This document shows positions 44,150-55,605 of a stretch of 64,000 nucleotides of DNA, in pieces. Origin of the DNA: Rhodocollybia butyracea (taxonomy: Eukaryota > Basidiomycota > Agaricomycetes > Agaricales > Omphalotaceae); assembly GCA_015501585.1 (NCBI GenBank), contig JADNRY010000114.1, positions 124,001-188,000 on the forward strand, in the 5' to 3' direction. The translations under genes and the position numbers were made by a program. The notes under the pieces are model-generated. The model was not told where the DNA came from and did no database searches. It saw nothing but the letters and a program-made list of their open reading frames with translations. Within the stretch, counting starts at the first letter, position 1; each line of letters opens with the position of its first letter.

Positions 44150-45838
44150 CAGATTGGCAGGCCGGGAGAAAGCGCATAGGCTCTAAACTCTTTTCCTGAG
44201 CGTACTGTGAGGTAGAAGTAGTCAGAAATGCAGTAGAGAATGCGACGAGGATAAGTTGGCTCAGGGCATTAATGGTAAGAAGGTAGAAGAAGAAAGAAAA
44301 AATGCAAAGCAGCAATCCGCCTGGCCACAAAGACGAGCCCTCAGGGTATGCTTGCAGTGCGGGTAAGGTAGTAGCAAAGACGAATGAAACAACAGGAGAT
44401 GGTATTACATTGGGTCGTCATCCCGCGGGCCTGAATGTTAAGGAGAGAAATTATAAGCAGAAGTACCAGATGTAAGCGCATAGCGCAACCTGAACGTTGA
44501 AGGGAAGCGGTAACTCCCACGACAAATAGGAATTTATTATTGTGCATCACGTGGTATGTGCATGAGCGCTAAGCGTTGACATTAACCAAGTTTCGAAAGC
44601 TTTCTTATAACGGCAAGATCAATACTTCTCCCAACCGACCGCTGTCTCAGTGAAATTGACAGTCTCTTCATCTGTGACATCCCTGATTTGTCTAAAGATC
44701 TATGTATTTCCGGCCAGGAGTCGGAGGTCAAATGATGACAAGATAAGTATCGAACTACGACGACCAAGCGACCAAATTGCGGTGTTTACAACAAGTGTTT
44801 TTAACCATCGCGTCTTTGGCTAGAAGGGCAAAAGGAGGGAGCCTATAATTCATACAACTCCTAGACCCAGCGACTCAGCGACTCAGCGGCTGAGAGTTCC
44901 GAGCGGTTGTTGATCCCTTCACAAGTCAAGCAGAGAGCACTCTCAGATTAGTAAACGGAAATGTATTATAAGATAGGATACACACCCCTTGTTATGCCTT
45001 TTCCGTTGTTCATCGACTTTGGCCTTCATCACTGCCACCAACCACATATGATTGTGAGGAGATGTCGACAAAGAGGTATATGTGAACGACATGTAAAGAT
45101 GTAAGGAAATGAAGTGTGCGTCGCTTACTGTAGAGTTACCTTTTCTGCATCGAAGAGGGTGAGACGTACGCATGGATATAACCGAAGAATGTTGAGTGGA
45201 TTTTTCTGTAAAGAGGTATGGCATACCACTCGAGGAAGCAGAGAAATGACACCACTGACCCTGATTAGTCATCACAAGGGAACATCACTTGAGATCAAGA
45301 TCTGGTGACCAGAAGAAACATCAGCGGTCTAGATCTCGACGTTCGTAGTGGTAGCGTCATTGCTGAGCGATGAACATCAAAACTCAGGTGCGAAATGGAA
45401 GAGATAACAAACAAGTAATGAAAAGAAAGCAAGATTGGCATTACGCACCAGTGAGGTCGTGAGCTAATTGTGCATCCATTGCGTCGCGTGGATGTTTTCA
45501 GTTTCCAGGAAGGCCAGCGGTTGGTTGAAATCAGGTTCAGAAGTGTAAAGATCTGCTCTGCGGGGCCTGTGCAGGTGAGGTGGAAAGAGATGGCTGTCAG
45601 TGTCATGATGATGGTCGACGACTGGAAATGGCAGTGAAATTGAAAGAGTCTGAAATCACGTGAAAATTATGTTGTTATAAGCTTTCGTGAGGAGAAGGAG
45701 AATATGACACACGTCGGACAGTACGCAAAGCAACTCATCTTCCAATATAACATAGCCATTTCATAGCTCACAAAGAAAATTACTTTGAGTCACTGCCAAA
45801 AGAAATCAAAATACGAGGCCATAAGTCCTGGTTGACGG
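44150..45838. other. No gene seen
   Basis: Several 60-110-codon frames exist, none with motifs. CAGCGACTCAGCGACTCAGC is a short direct repeat near 44869. Confidence 0.4.
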
Positions 45839-45841
45839 TAC

Positions 45842-45923
45842 GGTCCATCCAGGACTCGAACCTGGATCTCACGGAGGTCTATCATCAAGCCATTGTGCAT
45901 GTTAACCTCTACACTATTGGACC
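45842..45923 (-). tRNA. tRNA-like gene 2, isotype not assignable
   Basis: Acceptor GGTCCAA pairs with TGGACC except at the innermost position. The A-box-like TAGTGTAGAGG and B-box GGTTCGAGTCC are present, and the T-arm CCAGG/CCTGG is intact. As in the gene at 42240, four extra bases enlarge the D-loop (GTTAACATGCAC) and no anticodon stem is evident. No T-run lies immediately downstream. The two are clearly related. Confidence 0.5.
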
Positions 45924-45929
45924 TTGGTA

Positions 45930-46700
45930 GTACTTCTCTACATTAGTACTAATAAGATCATAATCATGTTAGGGTAGAATTAGATAGGTAGCTGTAACAG
46001 CTAGTCTTTACGGGCATTGGCTAGTACCATCCCTGCGTTGGCCTTGTAGTTTACCTTCTTTACCGGAGTCGAGCTCGCCGCCTGCGTTGGCGTAGGGACC
46101 TGTATGGGACTGGCACTTTCAGCTGGCATGGGCTGTGTAATATTGTATTACAGTCCAAAGGAAGCTCCATTCATCCCCAACAATGTGCAAAGTGCATGCG
46201 TAGCTTCACCTGGTGCACATGCTGCAGTAGTAATAACTGGCACATTGCTAGGAAGACTACCTTTAACGACAGGTTTAACAAAGGCTCCAATCTCCTCAAA
46301 TTGAGGGCGGAAACTGGTAAAGCCCCAAGTTCGTATAAGATGTGCTTCGTCAACGGGGAATAGGATGAGAAAGTCTTGTCATTGATGATATGGTACCATT
46401 CAGCCGACGCAAGAGGTTCACGATCAAGGCAAATTATATTCCACGATTTACGAAGCAGATTAATCACTACTTATTTGAAATGTGCTGATGGGGGAGTGGT
46501 TAGGGTGTCAAATTTAGGGTCCGACTACTTGTTGTCGCCAGGTCTACCGTTCTTGCTTAAACAAGACACTGCGCACAGGAAGCCGCTTTCTGGCACTGTA
46601 CAAGGTAACAGCAGCGCAGTCATCGAATTTAGCGACATTCGAAGATATCATAGCGAGACTCTGTAGGTTTGAAACGATGGGATTGGAGTGGAAGTTGATA
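45930..46700. other. No gene seen, 3' of the Plavaka gene
   Basis: Probably the 3' flank of the Plavaka element. No termini could be identified. Confidence 0.4.
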
Positions 46701-46713
46701 ATCAATATATCGC

Positions 46714-49700
46714 CTAATATGTATATTTACTCTGAAAATTATTCACAAACAATGCTGGACACTTATCCAGTATATTGTCTGAAGTCCAGCCGTTTCCTTC
46801 CCAATCACTCGAGCTTGGTACGAGCATACAACTCTGTCTAATATCTGACAATGGAATGATTTCACCTTGAGGAGTGCCATTCAAGGCACTGAATGATGGT
46901 TGTACGCGATACATTCCATTTTTACTATCAGGTACACTTTTGAATCGAGAAAACCATGTAACATATGCAAGAGGTGTTTCAGCCTTGGGCCAGTTTGGGG
47001 GAGCGTCCTCTTCAGATCTTTGCCCAAGTCTTTTTACCACGTTAGGGAGCATGTTGGTCTGCAGCAATGTTTTGGTATTAGCATTACTAGTACTGGCAGG
47101 AGTAGCAGTGGCGGCTCTTTGATCACTGTTCGGAATCTGTCTCTTTTTCAACCCAAGTTTGGCAACATCAAGCTTCAGAGTAATATCATTTTTCTGTGCA
47201 CCCTGATTGGTACTAGTAGAATTAATCCAGTTTCTATAAAAATCAAATGACGATATTTTTTCTTGTCTTGAAAGCCACTGGGTCATCTGAGGGAAGTGAT
47301 CGCGTTTATTGGTGGCATCCCAGGCTTCTTTTGCCATGTCGATATGGAAACGCTCAAATGCTTCTGTGTTGTAGTTATCAGTTGTGCCAAGCCACTTGAT
47401 GGAATTTACATAATGAAGCAGAGAATGGAATTTGGGAATGTTGATTTGATCTTTGGTAGTCTGTTGTTTGACAAAGTAAGCCTTATTTTTGTGCCAGACA
47501 TTTAGTTCTAAATCCATATAGCCAAGGGTATCCTCATCATGTGAAGGATACTGAGCAAGGTGTATGAAATTCAACAAGGCTTTGCAAGCTACGATTCCCC
47601 TTTGGTCAACTTTGCCTGTTAGAGATGCAAGGAGGATACGTGCTATGTGCTTATGCTCAGTTCCAGTTACCTGGCTGAAATCTGCTATCCCCTTTTTGAA
47701 ATGACGTACTCCACATGTAGGCGGTAGGACTTGGAATCGCTCATCAAGTTCATTTTCACCTACAATTTCTTGCACCCATTTAAGTAGATGCTTGAATACT
47801 CCCTGATAACACTGGTGGAGAATATCAGGGGTAATGCAATCATGAATGTCCGTTAGAGGAAAGTCTTTCCAAAAAGGTTCAATTCCCCCAGCAACATTGT
47901 GCTTCATAGCAAGGGTATGTGCGCGACTCTTGCTTTTTCGCGTGGAATTTGAATCTTGGCCCGGAGTAGCGTTCTGATTAGCTACTGAAGTATCATGAGC
48001 TTCTTTCATTATTCCTAGAGTCCATAACACCGTCCGAGAATCCCCAGCACTGGCAAGACCCAAGTCATTTGCCTTTCGCTGGCACTTTGGACAGGTGCCA
48101 TACTTTGTGCATGTTACAAGACATTGTTCGGGATAGTCTGCAACATATGTACAGAGCAGAGGATAGACTTTCCTCACATTGCAATCGCCTCCAACCATTT
48201 CTATCCCCCCTGTTTTTGGATTTCCAGCAGATTTTAATGGTTCCAGCACATGAGCCATAGAACGATGAAAAATTTCATATGTTCGTAATTTAAGATCTTT
48301 TTTTGTAAGGCCTTGTTTATTCGGCTTATCGACCGAGAGATAAGCAATAAGGACACATGCCCGGGCACTGGGCTTCCTCCTTACAGCCTTGGGCAAATTG
48401 CCAATTGTGAGATATACCGGGTACGCCAATTTGTTCCCTGAGAATCTGGTCAGATTTGTTTTATCAGAGGCTATAATCACAGGACAGACTGTCCCTCCAA
48501 CTGGAATTGCATGCTAGGTTTTGAATTGAGATTTGCAAGAAGTGGCAGCCGACGGATAAGTTCAATTACACACCTGCACTGCATTCCAAAAACCCGTAGT
48601 CCACATCTCAGAGTAGATACAATTGTTTTCAGTCTGTTCTGCCCCACGAAAAAGCTTTCCTGGTTTGTACACCAAGTGTTCAGCAAAGGCAGGATCACCC
48701 CAGAGTGCTTTGATTGCTTCAACTGGGTCCCGATGATACACAGTGAAATGTTCACCAGGTTTATCACAGAATGATAATTGTTTAGTCCGCCATTTTCCAC
48801 ATCTCTCGGGGATTTCATCAATGCACTTTAGCATAGCTCGGGAGTTTTCATAAGATAGACCTAATTTTTGCTGTACCTATGAGATTTGAAAATCAACAAC
48901 CTTGAATACTACTACAGCTTCTCAGTGACTACTGCCACTGGAGCGAGTCATCAAAAAATATTTGAAAGACTTTACCTGAGGAACGTTAAGCAGGCAATCA
49001 AGAGCTTTTTGAGAAATCTTTTCTGTGACTGCCCCAATTTCCCAATCCAACTGGGAAGCAAAAGGGTGATAGCACTTCTGATCAAGATTATCATCATGAG
49101 TAGTAGTACCACTACTAAGTTCCTGTTGCCCTTTCGATTTTAAACTACTTTCCCATCGTTCACAGACAGTTTTACATTTGTTGATCACCTTACCAGCAGT
49201 ATCGTTCCATTGCCAAGTTCTTGGCTCATCTTCGTGATCAACACTGTTGAGGATGCCGGCTAAATTGAAATGTCTTGGAGATGAAGAAGCCTCAGACTCT
49301 CCTGAGGCCTCGGGGTCAGAAGAGGCCTCTCCTGAGGCCTTGTAAGAGCCCTGCAGGACTCTTAATGCCTCAGACCATGAGCAAGATCTCGTTCTATTGG
49401 AGAAATAGACCAAAACGAGTATGTGGTACAAGGATAAGAGTGAACTAATTATGTAATATCGGCGCTAACGGCAATGAACGTGCCGTAGGCATTACAGGCC
49501 TCGGGGTCAGAAGAGGCATTCATATCTGAGTCATGGTCTATCATAGAAGAGGCCCCAGTATCCGAATTAGAGGAGCCAGTTTCAGAAACCTCTCCCATAT
49601 CAATGTCTTCGGATGGATATGTGGGATCAGAGTGGATGCCACTTGTTGAGTAATCGGGGAAGTTTGGGCTAGCTGGTTTCAGGGGGGGTAGGAAGTCAAA

Positions 49701-50279
49701 CCCGGCTTCTGCTTCAGGCTCCATTAACACATCTGGCATATCATCATCTTCGAAGTCTGCATATGATTGAGTCATTCACTGATTAGTAGTTTCACAACTA
49801 CAAAAGCTGAACATACCTCCTTGCCAGCTGGAAGAGTCAGATTCGTCATCGGACAGTGAAAGTAATGATGGACAATCAGACACATTGTCTTCAATGTCTG
49901 AATTCCCATGATCAGTCTCATCTCCGTAACCAGGGTCAAGTCCAAAGTTGGAGTAACTGTCTTCATCTTCGGAATCGCTATATTCTTCTTGGTCATTTAT
50001 GTTGTACAAATCTACATGCATGGCCTCGTTGGAGCCTAATTTTAGATTATCATTAGGCTGTTGTAAAGGCTGACACTGTGCATGGCTGGGAAGGCAAGAA
50101 CGAGCAAGTGCTTCTACTCTTTCGATAGTTTTGGATATTCTATCTATTTGTGTTCTCTCTTGGCGCACAAATTCCTGCTTATGCGCATCATCCTTAGTCT
50201 GTTTTATGTGTCGCTCTAGGTACCCAGCTACGGAAAATTCCTGATAGCATACAGGACATTTGATGGGTTCTGGGGCCAT
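46714..50279 (-). CDS. Plavaka (CACTA-like) transposase, four exons, interrupted by a solo LTR
   Basis: ATG at 50279 (MAPEPIKCPVCYQEF) opens an N-terminal C2H2-like zinc finger (CPVC, with LERHIKQTKDDAH). Exons: 50279-49817, 49756-48976, 48876-48574 and 48513-46714, with introns of 60, 99 and 60 bp. The catalytic region carries PVIIASDKTNLTRFSGNK, YPVYLTIGNLPKAVRR, PLLCTYVADYPEQCLVTC and DIHDCITPDILHQCYQGVFK, hallmarks of Plavaka transposases, and the stop follows the usual NILDKCPALFVNNFQSKYTY-type ending. Exon 2 contains a 156-bp solo LTR (49341-49496). Without it and one TSD copy, exons 1+2 total 1,083 bp, the frame is continuous, and the protein is about 1,061 aa. The acidic linker around the LTR is repetitive (EASS/DPEA). 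Confidence 0.9.
49341..49496. mobile_element. Solo LTR inside Plavaka exon 2, TSD GGCCT
   Basis: 156 bp, starting TGTAAGAGCC and ending GGCATTACA, with GGCCT at 49336-49340 and 49497-49501. It is about 90% identical to the LTR at 51870-52021. The TSD shows true integration followed by LTR-LTR recombination, or insertion of a very small element. Confidence 0.93.
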
Positions 50280-50339
50280 ACCGGTAGGAGTACTAAGTTG
50301 GGAGGACAAAGTCGCAGAGTGAAAGAACAGGGGGAACAT

Positions 50340-51060
50340 TTATATGAGATTGCTGCATCAGTGAAAATATCAGATGACTATGGTAACTGTTTGAGATCAT
50401 ACAGGATCATACCATCTTGATAAAACGTGAGAATTGGAGTGGATAGCATCTATACTTAGTTCCCATATCTCTTCTATTTTTTCTCGAGCTCCCAGTAAGC
50501 AATTTCTGAGTCTTCTGACTTGCTTCTGACTCAAGTTTGAAGTCTGATCTGCATTTTGAACGCGAAGTGAGACCCACCCTTGAATATATAGAGCCGTAAC
50601 GACTTGTACGATTGTTTCAAAAGATTCAGTCGACCATGCCTCGTTTGCGAAAGTCTCGCGCGAATCGGAAACTGTAATGTTATGTTATTCCCGCTACCTC
50701 TTAGGGTAGAGGGTCTTATGGTGCTTGAGTTTTTGATCGCGCTTGTTCCAAGATTTGGAAGAACATCCATGGTATATGTTGCGCATGTCGTATCTCTTTT
50801 GAGCTGTCAGAAATGTTGTGAGGCCTTGGCCTTGTTGGATGCTTTCAGGTGTTTGCTTAGGGAGGTAGCGGGCACTGCCGTGTACCGGCGTTACTGGTTA
50901 TACCTATTGAATCTACAAAGGTCAGGAAATATTTTCGCATGTAACAGTCCTGATTTAGTAACCGACCCAAAAATGACCAGGACACATCTGAGTCCAATGC
51001 AGCAATTGCTTATGACGAATTCCTTCCTCAGCACCTTTGACAGTTGCACTGTATAAATTA
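50340..51060. other. No gene seen, 5' flank of Plavaka
   Basis: An open 150-codon plus-strand frame at 50604-51056 has no recognisable domain and I do not support it as a gene. Confidence 0.4.
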
Positions 51061-51064
51061 TACA

Positions 51065-51157
51065 GCCCACGTAGTGCAATGGTTAGCATGACCTTACTTG
51101 TTAGCTCCGCGGTAAATGCATTTGGAGGTAGATTGGGGTTCAATTCCCCACGAGGGC
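51065..51157 (+). tRNA. tRNA-like gene 3, isotype not assignable
   Basis: Acceptor GCCCACG pairs with CGAGGGC with one mismatch. The D-arm GTGC-AATGGTTA-GCAT and T-arm TGGGG-TTCAATT-CCCCA are regular. Downstream TTTTGTTTT is a pol III terminator. The middle (51091-51133) is too long for a simple anticodon arm and may hold an intron or long variable arm. The B-box GGTTCAATTCC deviates from GGTTCGA. Confidence 0.5.
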
Positions 51158-51159
51158 GC

Positions 51160-51864
51160 TGCCTTTTGTTTTGCAACTGAGATGAACTTACTGGATGAAT
51201 GTCAATCATTTTTTTTCGGAGTAAATATACATATCAGACAATATACTAGTACTAATGTGAATCTGTTTCAACTTTCATGAACTGACAGAACGTCCACAAC
51301 ACAGATTGAAAGTGGGTGTTTCAGTGCCTTATTTATCGAACCATAAAACACAAATGATAAGACGGCTATGTGCTGCAGGCACTAAGAGAGCAGCTGTGTT
51401 GGAGAATATCACACATAGGCGCACTGTCAGTTTCGTGTCATCCACTGAAATTGAAACTGGATGCTTAAATTAGATAAGATAACTTTGTTACCACCACAAG
51501 CCATGATTCATCCTTCTCTCTACTGAGTACTGAGTACTGAGCGCTGAGCACTAAGTCTGGAAGACGCTAACTGACAAAACGGCGGGCGTCATTTGATATA
51601 TATCCGGCCCGGTGCGAGGCTGTTGAATTCAGCTACCGCCGACCTATAGGCACTAGTATAGAACTTTTCGCAAATGATCAGTATGTGCTTTCATTCATTC
51701 GACGATCGTAACTGAGGCTTAAGTATTAGGGAAATAGCTCTGCGAGGTCACGGTACGCCATCTGTCGCGTCAAAAGGTTTCCTGCACGAGGATATCGTAT
51801 GTTTGGTGTATTTGGTGCACTGTTTGGTATATCTATTGATGTAAGGTGAGTGCACGAGCAAAGT
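51160..51864. other. No gene seen
   Basis: Short GAGTACTGAGTACTGAGCGC microsatellite-like run near 51523. Otherwise unassigned. Confidence 0.4.
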
Positions 51865-51869
51865 AATTG

Positions 51870-52021
51870 TGTAAGAGCCCTGACTCTTAATGCCTCAGAC
51901 CATGAGCAAGATCTCGTTCTATTAGAGAAATAGACCGAAACGAGTATGTGGTACGAGGATAAGAGTAGACTAATTATGTAATATCGGCGCTAACGGCAAT
52001 GAACATGCCGTAGGCGTTACA
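51870..52021. mobile_element. Solo LTR, second copy, TSD AATTG
   Basis: 152 bp, starting TGTAAGAGCC and ending GGCGTTACA. AATTG at 51865-51869 and 52022-52026. Same family as the LTR in the Plavaka gene. Confidence 0.92.
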
Positions 52022-52029
52022 AATTGACT

Positions 52030-52765
52030 GGCTAACCAGCTGTGCAGGCTCCCTTTGGTTGTTCGATGTTTGGTAAAACCTGCTGCAAATGTCCGTTAGT
52101 CTGCGTATATCCGGGAACTCGACTTTTGGTGTATTGAACCCTCATTCTACGAAGAAAGGGGAGCTCTGCCATATGTTGCGTTTGGAAATAACTCTCAGTT
52201 TGCTGTGCGATAAAATTCTCTCGTCTTCCTATCATTAACCGACAGGAAGGTTTTAGTCCAAGGCGTCCATATACAGAAGTGCTGGATTGGCATCAGGACT
52301 CACCCTTCATCCTACGTTTCCTTCGACTTGCTTTGAGAGGCAGGGTTCTTGCTTGTCGCGACATTGTGAGACAATGAAAATGAAGGACGTTCCATATTTC
52401 AGAGTTAAATACTCGGAGGTATTAGCGGTGGCTGAATTTATGAATCAAAGTGATGAACTTCCGTCGCTACGTTATTGTGGATCAAAGATCAAGTTCTAGG
52501 TCACAAACTATTGGAAGTAGCAAGAACAATTCAAAGTAACCCCTCGCGGTGGGCTCCAGATATTGTATGTGATCTGTTTCAACAGTTGTAGTATACAACT
52601 TGCTTACACAGCACTTTTTTTATGCGAGTGTCACAGTGAGTTGTCAAGGATTCCTCCTTTGAATTGTTTCTCTAGTTTTAGTAAAGGTTGACCTTCACTC
52701 CACAGATATAGTTTTTCTAGGTTTTACTTCTAAGAGAGAAGGGCCAAGTGCCAAATTCAACAAGT
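52030..52765. other. No gene seen
   Basis: No domain-bearing frame and no repeat found. Confidence 0.4.
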
Positions 52766-52770
52766 TCAAT

Positions 52771-52890
52771 GGGACCAAGTGTCCAAACAATAGGCCAAAT
52801 GCCTTTCAACAATGGGACCAAGCGTCCAAACAATAGGCCAAATGCCTTTCAACAATGGGACCAAATGTCCAAACAATAAGTCAACAATAT
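52771..52890. repeat. 43-bp tandem repeat, about three copies
   Basis: GGGACCAAGTGTCCAAACAA starts at 52771, 52814 and 52857 (variants), each followed by TAGGCCAAATGCC in the first two copies. Confidence 0.9.
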
Positions 52891-53950
52891 GACTTGTCAC
52901 AAGTTCACACTCTCACAATAGAGAATGGGCACAACTTTTATTTAAGATTTAACCACCACAAGGATATGCAGGAAGAACTTTAACCTGGAAATGGCTTACT
53001 GTGCAAGCCACAGTCTCACCAAAACCTAGAGTATTCTGTCTACACACCAAGAGAGGTATAGGTCTTAGAGGATTCAAGCACCACTTGGGGGATCAAAACC
53101 TGGGGATGCACCTCAAGCAGTGCTCCCTTTTATACATTCTCGGAGTATTACCATAAATAGATACATATGTGCAGTAAGCAAAAAGGAGTGAGATGAGTAA
53201 GACAGAAACAGACTTAGTAAGTAAAAGAGGGTGAGTAATCATGTTAAGTGGGTATCAGTCAGCACAAAAGTGCAATTAATAAGCTTTAATATAGTTATGA
53301 TTCAGCAGACTAGGCTGACTGATATCACATATAAATGGGTGTCCATATCCGAGAACATTTCCTAACAGGTAGCTAAGTATGTCTCAGTTGAACTAACACC
53401 CCAACTTGTGAACTTGTGTGAATTAATTCCCTTGGTATGCTCAAGTCAGTCTAGCCTAATATTGAACAGATACTAGTATTCTCTAGTTCCTAGGTTTCCT
53501 AAGTTCCAGATTTCCTAGGATTTGAATTTCCTAGAAATTAGATTTCCCAATTCCTAGGTTTATCTGTTCTCAAGGACTTTAGATTGAGTGCAGGCAGAGG
53601 TGAGGACTTTCACCATCCACAATGCAACTATGTGGGTACAATAGACTGCTATCTGCTTTGACTATCAGTTTGGGACTCACTATAGTCCTTATTATCCTTT
53701 GTACACTCCAGATATGCTAGAAATAGCAAAACCTAGATTATACAGGCCTGGCCAGAAAACTGGCGTATTAACGTCTCAGAGCTTCCTGCCGGACAAACAG
53801 ATGAACTACGAAGGTGCACTGTCTCAGACTCCCCCTTCAGACAGATGCAAAATCCCGCTGCCAAACACCTCAAAGAGCTGTCGACGCTTATTTCACCACT
53901 TCAGTCACCCCCTACCAGGTCCCAAGTTAGGGCCAACTTCTCATCAAAAG
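52891..53950. other. No gene seen; TTCCTAGG-rich stretch
   Basis: TTTCCTAGG-type motifs recur at 53480-53570. The rest is AT-rich and unassigned. Confidence 0.4.
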
Positions 53951-53984
53951 TTGATCCCTAATGGCAAGGAATAGCGGGCATATG

Positions 53985-54105
53985 CCGGACCCGGCACTAC
54001 CAAACCTGGCATTACCAGACCCTGGTAATACCAGGTCTGGCATTCCCAAAGCCCAGGTGTCTGGGGTCCCTGTCCGGTATTACCGGCCTGGCATTACCAA
54101 ATATG
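53985..54105. repeat. GGTAATACC/GGCATTACC palindromic cluster, outer left copy
   Basis: CCAGACCCTGGTAATACCAG and CCGGTATTACCGGCCTGGCA occur here. The core is the same as in the satellite at 54650-55490 and the block at 61810-61885. Confidence 0.75.
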
Positions 54106-54109
54106 TTTT

Positions 54110-54645
54110 TAAAACCACTTTGCTGAGCCAGGAGGCTTCAGCGCCTGCCTTAAACTATGCCAAGCCATCACTTTTCTGACCACCATTCACTTTCTTTGCT
54201 TTCCCTAAAGATAACAACTTCAAACAAGTAAGGTTTATTCTACAGGATCACTAGTTCAGAGAGAATACTGATGTACTATATTCATTGATATGATTCCAAG
54301 ATTGAGGCTTGCTTGCAACTTACTATATGGGCTAGACTAAAGAACAAGATTTTACTGAATATATATGAGACATCAGCTTTGGAGTGAGGATATAGTATGT
54401 ATGATACCAAGATGGTTGAATATGTGGGCTACAGACATAGCTACAGATCACAGATGTGACTTTGAGACCATCCCATTGAAAGTGACAATATCCAAAGTAT
54501 GTGGAACAAGCTTGAACTTTGAAGGAAGGAGAGAAACATTGCCTATATATACATACATTCAAACAATGTAATCCATATGAATAAACAAACAAGTGAAGGA
54601 GCTTGGTTTTGATACTGAGTCTGCCTTGATAATACAATACTGAGA
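54110..54645. other. No gene seen
   Basis: AT-rich spacer between two GGTAATACC blocks. Confidence 0.4.
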
Positions 54646-54649
54646 GTTG

Positions 54650-55495
54650 GTGTTACCAACTGCCGGTAATGCCAGACTTGGTATTACCGACTGCTGGTAA
54701 TGCCGCACTTGGTTTCACTTGGTAATACCAGTCCTGGTATTACCGACTGCTGGTAATGCCGCACTTGGTAATACCAGTCCTGGTATTACCGACTGCTGGT
54801 AATGCCGCACTTGGTAATACCAGTCCTGGTATTACCGACTGCTGGTAATGCCGCACTTGGTAATACCAGTCCTGGTATTACCGACTGCTGGTAATGCCGC
54901 ACTTGGTAATACCAGTCCTGGTATTACCGACTGCTGGTAATGCCGCACTTGGTAATACCAGTCCTGGTATTACCGACTGCTGGTAATGCCGCACTTGGTA
55001 ATACCAGTCCTGGTATTACCGACTGCTGGTAATGCCGCACTTGGTAATACCAGTCCTGGTATTACCGACTGCTGGTAATGCCGCACTTGGTAATACCAGT
55101 CCTGGTATTACCGACTGCTGGTAATGCCGCACTTGGTAATACCAGTCCTGGTATTACCGACTGCTGGTAATGCCGCACTTGGTAATACCAGTCCTGGTAT
55201 TACCGACTGCTGGTAATGCCGCACTTGGTAATACCAGTCCTGGTATTACCGACTGCTGGTAATGCCGCACTTGGTAATACCAGTCCTGGTATTACTGACT
55301 GCTGGTAATGCCGCACTTGGTAATACCAGTCCTGGTATTACCGACTGCTGGTAATGCCGCACTTGGTAATACCAGTCCTGGTATTACCGACTGCTGGTAA
55401 TGCCGCACTTGGTAATACCAGTCCTGGTATTACCGACTGCTGGTAATGCCGCACTTGGTAATACCAGTCCTGGTATTACCGACTTACCGACTGCT
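54650..55495. repeat. Near-perfect 46-bp satellite, about 17 copies, palindromic core
   Basis: The unit runs ACTTGGTAATACCAGTCC, TGGTATTACCGACTGCTGG, TAATGCCGC (46 bp). The core GGTAATACCAG pairs with CTGGTATTACC across a 2-bp centre. Copies are almost identical (one shows TATTACTGAC near 55290), so the array is young or homogenised. It ends 110 bp from the KDZ stop codon. Confidence 0.97.
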
Positions 55496-55605
55496 GGTAT
55501 TACCACATTCAGTCAACTCTGTGACCAACTGTTAGTGATACAATAAAACATGTCTCCAACCCAATCTTTTTGTAATTAACTCAAAGATAGAATGTAGTAA
55601 TGACA

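Noticed and set aside
50604..51056. 150-codon plus-strand frame upstream of Plavaka
   Set aside because: No domain, no splice context, and composition not distinct from random sequence.
52291..52310. CATCAGGACTCACC as a possible terminus of the Plavaka element
   Set aside because: Wrong orientation for a right end, and it lacks the AAAAG continuation. No partner end near 45-46 kb.
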